Of a DNA stretch of 64,000 bases, positions 23,537 through 32,551 are shown in pieces (positions within the stretch are counted from its first letter, which is position 1; every line of letters begins with the position of its first letter). Origin of the DNA: Plicaturopsis crispa FD-325 SS-3 (lineage: Eukaryota; Basidiomycota; Agaricomycetes; Amylocorticiales; Amylocorticiaceae); assembly GCA_000827205.1 (NCBI GenBank), contig KN832554.1, forward strand, positions 1,424,345 through 1,488,344. Direction: 5' to 3'. The position numbers were made by a program, and so were the translations under genes. The notes beneath the pieces are model-generated. The model searched no databases. It worked only from the letters and a program-made list of their open reading frames with translations, and had not been told where the DNA came from.

Positions 23537-26500
23537 TTAAGTATCGTATTCAGTGTCCAATGCCGTATCACCCAGTTCCATAACAATTTCCGGCGAAAAC
23601 ATTGCATCCTCTCGAGCGACTCCTTCAGGATCGATATCCTCGAGATCACCATCGGCTACGTCGACGTCCATTTGCTGTGAGTGGCGCGCGATGGCTGCTA
23701 ACAAACCGGAAACTTTTGCAGCTTTGAGTCTTGCATCCTTCTTCTTAGGTACATCCGGGTTCCCGAGATCGCGATGCTTCTCCAGCTGCTCGTCAAGCTG
23801 AACGTTCGATAGAGACGCGACAGTCGACGGGTCTAGGTGGAGAGAGAGAGTGGAAAGGTGAGCCCTTTTCTCGGCCACCTTCTGCGCTTTCACGGCGTCC
23901 TTGGCGCGCTTGTCCGCAACGATTTTCTCGTCGTATTCGTGCTGCGCCTTCCTTTGCTGTGCGGCGAGACCGCTAGCATCCTCCTCTCGGGCTTTCCGTC
24001 GAATATGCTGGTGGTCTTCGTCCTCCGTAAAATGGGCGTCCATGAATGCATCGGTGTCGTTGTGATTAAAAGTCGCCTGCGCACCGTACGCATGGATTGT
24101 TGTGTTCGGTTTCATCCGTGCATGCAACCTGAACGATCCTAATGCACCTTCGTTCGCGTCGTTAGTCGCAGGCATCCAAGCGCGCTGGCGCTCGTCGGCC
24201 GTCGCCTCGTCAATCAAGCCTCCCGGAGCAAATTCGGATGTAAACCGCTCCCACGTCGCAAGCGCTCCTGTGAAGAATGCGACAGTGATAGGCCGGACAT
24301 GCGGAAGACGAGGGGAAAGCTCGTGGATTGCGACCATGACGTCGGAGCGAGCCCAGTCGTGGCCATCCATGGTCGCTGTCTCGAAGTCGGCGTCAGGTGA
24401 GAGCAGTAGATCGGGGTTGTCGATGATCTTCTGACAATGATTCTTCACTAGGACGTGAAGGGGACCCAAATCGAGCATGTTGGCACCGCGTCCTTCCAGG
24501 CCGCGGACGCACCGCATATACGGGTATGTGATCGCGAGTGCGTAGAGAGCAAGAGCGACAAGCTCCGTGAGGGTTGCGAGGTCGTGAAGCGCATCGTAGA
24601 TGTTCTGCTCCATGTGATTGAGCTTCCGGTTTGCTTTTTTGTCGCGCTCCGTCTCGAGTAATCTGATGATTCCAAGAATGTAGACCAACGCTTCCATCGC
24701 AGCGTCGCAATGGGATTGATAGCGAGTGTTGTTCGTGTCGGGGAATTTGGAAAGGCAACCGTATAGCTCACGTACGTGGATTCGATACAGATCCTGATAC
24801 CCCTTCTTATCGTCCTTGTGATTCATCAGTGCGCCGAGGAGCTGTGTCAATTTGACGCCACCCCGCGAGGAAATGTCGAATGCGCGCTTTTCGGCAGCCG
24901 TGGTGTAGCCCGATGAAGACGCCCCGTCGAGCGTCGCAGCGTTGTCTCGATTTGCCAGTAGCATGGGCCCAACAATACTATTCGCGATCCACCATTCCTG
25001 CATCGCGCGGTTACCGCCTTTGACCGAGTTCAGCTCCTTGTGCATGCAGCACCCGCACCAAATGAAGAGGTCGAGTTCGCGTTTCCGCTTCTCGGGTAGG
25101 TCCGCATAAGCTTCCTTTCCCAAGCGCACGGACAAATCCTTCATCGCGTTGACCTCGAGTACAGTCTGGGCCTCCGGGGACAGCGCCTCCCATGCCTCGT
25201 CGCCGCCAGCTTCCTCAATCTTGCGACGGTTTGTATCGAGTAGCAGTACAAGGAGCTCCTCTGTAGGTCGCGCTATTAATTCCCTCCGCCCGAGCTCGGC
25301 CTGCATGCATTCTGCCTTCCACAAGCACGCGAGCCGGAAGAGTTTCTTTTGATCTTCGGCGTGGTCTGTATTCATCCCCGAGAATTTCGCGACGATCTCC
25401 TCGGCCTCCAAAGTTATAGCCTCACGTCTCGCAAGGGGGCTCTCGTTGTACGCGGTACGGATACTCTCGAGGTCTTCTTTCAAGCCGGCCAGCTGACTCT
25501 CGCTCGTGTGGTTCACAGACGTGCGGACCGACATTAGCCGTACCCGCTGCGAAGGGCTCTCCGAGTGGGGGGTACCTGGCGCGTAGGATTTCGCCTTGAG
25601 TGCGATATGCCGTGACTCATACTGGAGGCTTTTGTGTGAAGTTCCATCCGTGCTGACGGTAAAGCCTTGGTTTCCATGTCAATATCACTTGCGACGGACA
25701 AGAGGTGAGTAACTTACTATCTGCGTTCTTCACCTCATGGCCAAGCTGAATCTTCGACGCTATGCCTCCCTCACGCAGCGCCCGTCCAACGGTACGCCTG
25801 CTTATCCGACCTTTCACCGAAATCCCCAGCATCGAGGCGATCGAGGCGATCGTCGGCCCGACGTGTTCCTGCGAGCATCCGGCTTTGACGAGCTTTCTCG
25901 CAAGCGAGCGGACACATGGTGTATAGCCCCCTTTATGGGTAAGACGAAAGGTCTGCGCTACAGCATGCGACTGTCGTTTTGAGCGCGCCACGGCTTTTGC
26001 GATACGCTCAGGTATGTGCTCGCATTTGATCTTGTATTTCTTCATCGACTGCTTGTTGACTATGGCCTGTCGCTTGTAGAAAGAGGCCGTCGATACCGCA
26101 TCTTCCATGAGCTTGTCGATGAGCGCCTGCTGCGCCCGAGAATCGAGTCGCGCGGACTGGAGGTGCTGCTCGGTCTCGTACAGCTTCGTCGACGCTGCGG
26201 GCAACTGGACAAGCTCGAGATCTTGTATGCGTCCCGCAAAATCTCTGCGGGCGCGCTTTGCGCGCTCCACCTTCCGCCGCTCGTTCCGATATATCTGGTG
26301 TACTGCCCGCAGACGCTGCTGCATGGAAGCGCGGGTGTTCTCGCTCGAGGCGAGTTTGTTCTGCACATCCGCAAGGGCAGAACGCGTCGCTGCATGCTCA
26401 ATCCTCTCGGCGGCGCCAGCCTCTCGTGCTGCTGCTAGCTCGCGTCGCCCGGCCTCAATGCCGTCATTCAATGCCGCGATTTCTTGAGCTGCGGCCCCTG

Positions 26501-26684
26501 CTCTCGTTGTACGTGTGGAGATCAAAGGTGCAGCAGATCCGCGGGGAGCGTCGTTTTCATTACCCGCAGGGTTTACACGTTGGCGAGAGAAGTCGGTGGG
26601 GGCTAGGTTCTGGAGCAATGCTTCTCTATTCTTGCGCGCGGTGTATTTCCTCGTAGGTCGTCGAACTGATCTATGTTTCGGCAT
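23537..26684 (-). CDS. Putative DDE-type transposase of an unrecognised family
   Basis: Two exons (26684-25718, 25665-23537) joined by a 52-base intron give 1031 residues. The intron is needed: it joins KNAD to STDGTSHKSLQYESRH and restores one frame. From the N-terminus: basic MPKHRSVRRPTRKYTARKN; a long coiled coil (~55-220); a helix-turn-helix-like block (~255-310: SLARKLVKAGCSQEHVGPTI, ISRRTVGRALREGGIAS); STDGTSHK (D329); GMNTDHAEDQKK (D423); FIWCGCCMHKELN (CxxH, ~528-531); MLDLGPLHVLVKNH; and TNDANEGALGSF (E828). D-D-CxxH-E is what hAT-like and KDZ transposases show, but the sequence is not KDZ and I cannot match it to hAT. Similar proteins are common in Agaricomycete genomes under hypothetical labels, as I recall. 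The C-terminus is charged. Catalytic residues are a proposal. Confidence 0.75.
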
Positions 26685-27116
26685 TGCTCTAAATGTGCTG
26701 GACTACTACCTCTGCATCCTCCCTTTAAATCGGTGCCCTTCATAGTGAACTTCGTTAGCGTCAAGCACATAGGATGCTCGTGTTGGATATAGCGTACCCA
26801 GCAATCAATTCGGACCAAGGACTTTAAAAAACCAACTCTCCCATGCCCGAAAAAATATAAATAAGAGACTGAGAGAGAGCAAAAATTAGGACATTTAAGT
26901 TATTAGAGAATGGGGCAGTCCATGGTGCGAGAGGGACAAAATCGAGGAAGAGGGAGAGTGTCGGAGTCAAATTCACGACGCGACTGATCAACAAAACGCG
27001 CTTGTGGCTGAACTTGGACCGCGTTTGTGTGCCCCTCGCCGTAACATGCTTTTCGGCTTCCTCACTCATTGTATGGCCTCAGCATGCACAGACAAATGCA
27101 TGGTACAAGGTATATC

Positions 27117-27244
27117 TGTGCAATGATTGGAATGGACATGGATAAAATGGCTGCCATCTCTCAAAGCATACTGAGATTGAAGGTAAACACGGTCATTTAC
27201 ACGGAAAGGGGCATATCAAAAATTTCTACTCCAATCATTGCACA
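27117..27244. repeat. 15-bp inverted repeat inside the transposon, near its right end
   Basis: TGTGCAATGATTGGA (27117-27131) and its exact reverse complement (27230-27244) flank 98 bases. It could be a hairpin in the transposase 5' leader, a binding site for the transposase, or the ends of a tiny nested element. No target duplication was found around it. Confidence 0.55.
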
Positions 27245-27416
27245 CTCTAGGTATTTTTGAGACACTTTCTCTCTCAAAGTCTTCTCGGATTCGAGTTGAC
27301 GAGGCGGAAAGCGTGTTACCGTCAGGTGTGCCATTCAGATCGACGCATATGCGCGCGCGCGTTCATCGCCACAATCGTGGGACTTTTTTTTTGGAGCAGA
27401 CGATTGCCCAAGCCCA

Positions 27417-27423
27417 CTCCTCC
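27417..27423 (+). repeat. Target site duplication, right copy (CTCCTCC)
   Basis: Second copy of the 7-bp host sequence, directly after the right terminal inverted repeat; see the left copy at 23320-23326. Confidence 0.85.
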
Positions 27424-28084
27424 CCGTCGAGCATGTGCGAGTCGAAACAAGTGCTTGCGTCACGTCCACGCAGCCCGCCTTTTTTCAAAAATTTGATCCC
27501 GTCGTCGTATGTTCCCCACATTCCCATGGTTTCGACTTTGCCCTCCAGGAGCGCGCCGATGTCGGAGTTTGCCAAGTCCGTGAGGCACCGTTGTAGCTCG
27601 TTCTCATCTAGATCAAGGGCGTAGTATGTGATGGGAGCGGGCGTAGTGGGAGTTCTGACAGTGCGAGATAATGCGCTGAGGATATGCGTTGTCTTACGCA
27701 GAGTGCTGAAGAGTTTGCGGAATCCGTCAGCGGTATATTCTGGAATTGCATAGGGCTTACAGCTCACCCTGCCCCGAGTTCTAAGAGAATCTCGTCTGTG
27801 ACGCTGTTGTCGCTACTATGCGAGTGCATCGCGGAGACGATCTCGTCTGCATGGTTCTTCAAGATTTCTTCCTCGGCAGCGAAGAGGTAGTACTCTGGGG
27901 CTTGTGTGGTAATATCATCGTAGAGCCTCAAGCCACGCTCGTCATATAATACCACCGCAGGAAGCGTCTTGTACCCAGCTGGTTGAGTGAGGCCCTCTAA
28001 GATCTGCAGCGTGATGGTCTTGTTGAATACAACGTCGTGGAGGGGCTCGTCAACGCGGATGTCAACAATGTGAATGGGTGCCAT

Positions 28085-29651
28085 CTTTACGGTAGTGCAA
28101 GGGGAGAAGTCTCAGGGATGAATGGGTTGCGTTGTATGAGTTGGACGGTAGAAAGCAAGAGAATTGGGCGTGGGTGTCCTATATAGCAAAACAGTGGTGA
28201 ATACGACGAGACGCCCAGACGAGCATATATTACTTACCTATCGTCGCATATACCACCGGCAATAGCGGGATGGATTGTGCATCGTTGTTTCAACATGACG
28301 CCCGTTCGAAGTATCCTCTGGGTCGGACTGCATCCTACAAGTCATAGAAAGGATTCAGCTACGTGTGTTGGGTACTGCTCCAGGGTCCCTATAAATTTTC
28401 AAGATTGCTGACGCTGCACGCATCATGATGCAAACGGGCGATATAACGTCAAGGCCCGTATCTTTTGTATAGACTCGTAGAGCGACAGTAAGCCTGGGAG
28501 AATTCCTGATCAACAGGAATCCCATCATGCTACTAAGTACATGACGGTTCAGGAATCATACGAGAGGAATAGACTACTAAGCCGCGCTCACCGCGATAAC
28601 TTTGTGTTCAGTCTTCAAGATGTCAGACACCAGGACAGCGCTAGCGCTCTGTACTAGCTGCGCCGTATGACTCTGCCCGGGGTTGGCCCGTGAACGCAGA
28701 GCGTTACAGTCTTTCAAGACAGGTCGTCACAGTTACGTACATACCCGGTGTCACCATGAGCAATTCGTGAGTAACTGTATTCCAACGATTCATAATCGAT
28801 AATCTGCGCCTCCCGTAACATGAAACTTATCCTTCATGCTGCAGCTGCCAGCTCAACTTCGAAATGGAGCACCCCACAGGTGAGGGTGCGATATCGTTCA
28901 ATCTCAAGCCAATCTCACGCCAATTGACGCCAGTTTCCCAATTCAATCGGGGTCAAAAGTAGTAGTACGGTCCGTACAGCAATCTACCTACCAAACAAGT
29001 CGTGATTGAGCGCTCCGACATTAGTGGAACACATCCCCGACGAGATCTCCGAAGCCTATGTACAGTCGAAAGCCCGGCGCTAAACATGAGCGCTTAAGAC
29101 GTTTTGCTCCTCATATTTCCACTTTGCTTGTATTGCGAGTACATTGCGAATACAGGTGAGCATTACATGCTTGTAGCTTCTGTGTTTGTGCTGACTCGAC
29201 GGTACTATTCAGGTGAAATACTGCACGTATCAAGGAGCTTGGAATCCGGGACCTCGCACCCCGCAGGTAAGGGCGCTTACACAGCGGATGCGTTGACAAT
29301 TTAATCCCTCGACTGCCTTTTCGGAGTACTGTTGCCCGGAGAGATTGTTCTCCCTTTGTTCAGCAAATGTAGCAGGCCGGTGTTCAGAAGTTCCATTTGA
29401 GGCTCTGTTTTCGGCAGGTAGGCGTCTTGTCATCATAGTAGGTCCATGTATTCACTAGTTGGCTAACTTCATTAACACAAAGGTTATTATCTCAGGATCT
29501 ACCTCTCTCATGGGCGAGCTACCATTCGTTACTCAAGTGGGGCTGTCGCACATCAATCAAGCTTTCCTCGCGTTGTTGCCATAAGTACACGCACAGTGAA
29601 CCTGAGGCGCCCGCCTGGCCCTGTTAGTCGCCTCTTGTCCTCTCCCTCACC
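28085..29651. other. 1.6 kb intergenic region, low coding signal
   Basis: Divergent spacer between the methyltransferase and the MFS transporter. It must hold both promoters. Short frames occur but none has a motif. Two stretches are alike: GCACCCCACAGGTGAGGGTGC at about 28870 and CGCACCCCGCAGGTAAGGGCGC at about 29257, each given here only as a degenerate 21-base match. A 7-bp-arm palindrome (ATTCCTG/CAGGAAT, 28502-28520) is also present. Decayed gene sequence is possible but cannot be supported. Confidence 0.4.
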
Positions 29652-32137
29652 ATGACCGGAAATACTTTGCCAGTTGTGCCAGTCCGAAGGTCTAGAATGT
29701 CAAGCATTTCGCTGATTTTTGCGTGCGCTGTCCTTGTCATCTTTCCGTTTCAATTTGACCTTGATAGTCTTGCTCGTCTGCTCCTGCGGCCACTGTCTCC
29801 TATAGATGTGGAACTGCGCTATTCTCCGATGGTGCGTATACGCGCGGGATTTTGCGGGGCTATACTCAGGCCCAATCTTTTGCTCTCAGGATACGCAAAC
29901 GGAGTCATGGGAAACGGTATGTCAACAACATCTTCTCGCGTGCTTACAATGGTTTACTAATTCGGGCATTGCAGTCAACACTAGTAAGGGATCAGCCCTC
30001 GGCATTGACTGCGCAAGAACGAAACTCAATGTCCGCATGGGTGGCAAGTTTTGACGAGAGTATACGGGAAGGCCGCTCTCGCAAAGAGCAATTACAGCAT
30101 CGTCTTGACCAGCGTCGGATTTGCCGGGACTATTGTCGGCATGCTTGTATTTGGTGTTCTATCCGACAAGATTGGGCGGAAATTCGGAATGGTGAGTTCG
30201 TGACTCGGTCGCCTACAGTATACGGAGAAAACTTATATGTTCCACCGAGATGTTGGCAGCCGGGATTGTAGCCTTTTTTTCTGCGCTTTCCTCTGTGTCA
30301 ATCGGAGCTCACCACAGTGTCAGCGGCATGCTGTCCATGCTCAGTACCTGCCGGCGAGTACCGGGACATAATGACACCGGCCATTTCCTTGACAGTACTG
30401 TATGTTGCACAGATTCTTCTTAGGTATCGGCGTAGGCGCTGAGTGGCCCTGCGGGTCTGTCGCTGCTTCGGAACAATCTGAAGACCCGAGCATTGACAGG
30501 AACACCCAGCATCGATGGTTTGTACTTGCTACGAGTACGCGCAGCTCCTTCCAAGATATGACGTTGTAGCTGAGACGTACCCTTTGCAGATATCATGAAT
30601 GATTTGGGATTCGCGCTATCATCGTTTGTACCGCTTGTGCTCTTTTGGGTGTTAGTTCTTTCCCTCTGCTCATTGACAGTATGTTGCGCTTAACGGTTGG
30701 CACAGTTGCGGTGAGAACCACCTACGCGCCGTTTGGCGTCTTTCTCTTGGCCTGGGCACAGTCCCCGCCGTTGGCGTATTTATATGGCGCTGGAATATGG
30801 AGGAACCTGTACGATACAAGGAATCCAGCATGAAGAGGACACAGATTCCGTACAAGCTCGTGGTCAGGCGGTATTGGAGGGGTGTGCTTGCGTTGAGCGC
30901 TGTTTGGTTTATCTACGATTTCATCACGTAGGTCGTCCCGAGTTTATATTGATGCTACAGATCATTGGACTGACAGAACACATAGCTACCCAGTATGTGT
31001 TCGGGTATATCTTGCTCTCGGGATCGCTCACCGTGTCATTTCAGTTTCTGTTGTACTCTTCGACCGTTGTAAACAAGTATGTGTCACGCGCTTACTTCCC
31101 CTGCTGTTTTGATTGATTCGCCTCTTGCCTGAAGCATCACGGGCGGAAATCAGTCTCTGACTGTGGTTCTCGGCTGGACTGTCATCATAAAGTATGGCCT
31201 TGCCTTTTGGGCTTGCGTTCTTGGCTCGCTGACGAGGCTCTGTGGCTCAGCTTGTTCTATGTGCCCGGTGCAATCGGCGGTGCTTTCATTGTTGATTATC
31301 TTGGACCCAAAGGGACTATGGTGTGTAAAAGCTCGCATACCGCAGTGTCACTGAAGTTGAAGTGGGGACTTCTTCTAGATTTTTGGCCTCGTCTCCCAGG
31401 CGCTGATCGGCTTCATCATGAGCGGCTTGTACACTCAGCTCAGACAACATGTATCTGCATTCGCTGTGAGCTCACAACCTTTCATCTTTGGACGGGAGCA
31501 TTGACGAAAGGTCTATACAGGTCATGTATGGCATTTTTCTAGCGCTTGGGGAGGTCGGACCTGGCAACTGTCTCAGTTTGCTCGCTGTCAAAAGTGGCCC
31601 CACTGCGGTCCGTGGTCAATATCATGGACTGGCCGCGTCGATAGGTAGAACTGCGAGCCCTTTGCCCGCACGTGGTCTGTCATTAATGTGTCCACGGCAC
31701 CAGGCAAAATTGGCGCCTTTGCAGGAGACTGGGGTGAGCGGCAAAATTTACAAACACTATCTTTTGCTGACATTAGCTGTATTCCCAGTGTTCCCCGCGT
31801 TGATCAAGAGGGTCGGCGGAGCCGAGAGCATCAACGGGAATATCATCCCATTCCTGTTTGGTAGTGCCCTCGCGCTTGTGAGCGCCATCATAATGTTCTG
31901 CTTCATCAAGCCTCTGGACCACGATGGTATGGTTCTAGAGGATATGAAGGTCAGTCTCGGGGTTGTATGTAGTTCAGCATAAGTACTCATTGTTACATGG
32001 TGCCGGCGCAGTTCCGTGCATATCTCGAAGCCAACGGCTACGACACCTCACAAATGGGTCTTGCCAGTGAAACGGCGACGATAGTGTCAGATGGGTCAGC
32101 CGAAAAAGTTGATGACCGGACTGGTGCTGCTGTTTGA
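29652..32137 (+). CDS. MFS transporter, phosphate/glycerophosphoinositol (Git1-like) type
   Basis: A plasma-membrane proton symporter of the major facilitator family; substrate by analogy phosphate or glycerophosphodiesters. About a dozen exons. In order: [60 protein letters not shown] with IGRKFGM (the loop 2-3 MFS signature), [102 protein letters not shown] and [19 protein letters not shown], then an acidic tail with GYDTSQMGL. One intron joining CR to FFLGIG needs a GC donor (GCGAGT, 30354-30412). All exon joins I tried keep frame, so the gene looks functional. The start at 29652 gives a polar N-terminus before the first helix. Confidence 0.82.
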
Positions 32138-32551
32138 GCTGTTTGAGCGCTTGCGACAGCTCTCCGGATTTGCTCGATAATCTGCCCTTGGAGCGGGTGA
32201 CCGAGATCTTAAACAGCCTGTCTTTAAAGTGCCTCCGGACGGTCTTAATTGACTTCGTAAGCAAAGATGCGGAGGAGGGAGGGAGGGAGGGAGGGAGGAA
32301 GAAGTCGCAAAAAGGATGGCTGTCTTCGTCGAGAAAGGGATATTGAAGGTCAAAGAACGTGAAAATTTTAGCTATAACATATTTTCAATGTACCCAGCAA
32401 GTCGTTATGCGTATACATCAGCTACAAGAAGAAGCATTCAGTTTTGGGTATTAGTAGAATCAATCGCTCACAGGACATACCTACTATACGCGCAATCAAG
32501 CACACTTATTTTCCTCGACCGTATTTCCCTTCTCCTACACAAGAAGCTCCT
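32138..32551. other. Convergent spacer with a GGGA repeat
   Basis: 3' spacer between the MFS transporter and the MYND gene. It contains a purine run of GGGA units at 32271-32300 (listed separately); otherwise nothing is recognised. Confidence 0.45.
32271..32300 (+). repeat. (GGGA)n purine tract, possible G-quadruplex
   Basis: Five GGGA units in tandem after two GGA units. Four runs of three G separated by single A could fold as a G-quadruplex in DNA or in the MFS 3' UTR. It lies about 135 bases after the transporter stop. Confidence 0.55.

Larger units (their letters stand above)
23327..27416. mobile_element. 4.09 kb DNA transposon with 14-bp TIR, apparently intact
   Basis: The element starts at 23327 with TGGGCTTGGGCAAT and ends at 27416 with its exact reverse complement (27403-27416). 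A chance match of this length between two 200-base windows is unlikely. It is bounded by perfect 7-bp copies of CTCCTCC and lies inside a methyltransferase exon whose frame closes when it is removed. It carries one minus-strand gene of 1031 codons without internal stops. Subterminal ATGAACGCG occurs in both ends at about 50 bases from the tips (23382-23390 and, inverted, 27358-27366). The right subterminal region has a CG-alternating tract, a poly-T run and a 15-bp inverted repeat. No reverse transcriptase, integrase, LTR or capsid-type protein is coded. A young insertion is inferred from perfect TIR/TSD and an open transposase frame. Confidence 0.88.
22600..28084 (-). pseudogene. Histidine-type SAM methyltransferase (EgtD/Egt1-like), split by a DNA transposon
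   Basis: A SAM-dependent N-methyltransferase of the family that trimethylates histidine in ergothioneine synthesis. Exon 1 (28084-27768) has NKTITLQILEGLTQPAGYKT, EYYLFAAEEEILKNHADEI and the SAM motif LLELGAG; exon 2 (27705 on) has TLRKTTHILSAL, ITYYALDLDENELQRCL and MWGTYDDGIKFLKKGGL. The element at 23327-27416 lies in this exon, in the variable linker. Past it the frame resumes with HIMFLGSSLGNFDRQDGA, LLMGLDHDHD and GYSRRFVMNGL. Removing the element and one CTCCTCC leaves the frame exact. Two other faults appear: the next splice (donor GTAAGT, acceptor CAG) makes a TGA across the junction before FHEACYRSRCAQTI, and the C-terminus WTDSASQYSLWLLDRP loses register by one base. No EgtB-like domain follows. 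Alternatives: a stand-alone methyltransferase, or a truncated Egt1. Probably not functional. Confidence 0.78.

Noticed and set aside
23327-27416. Virus-like or retroelement origin of the insertion
   Set aside because: No reverse transcriptase, integrase, capsid-type protein or LTR; short TIRs and a DDE-like protein indicate a plain DNA transposon.
23327-27416. Assignment of the transposon to the KDZ superfamily
   Set aside because: The CxxH layout is similar, but the protein lacks the sequence blocks I associate with KDZ transposases and the duplication is 7 rather than 8 bases.
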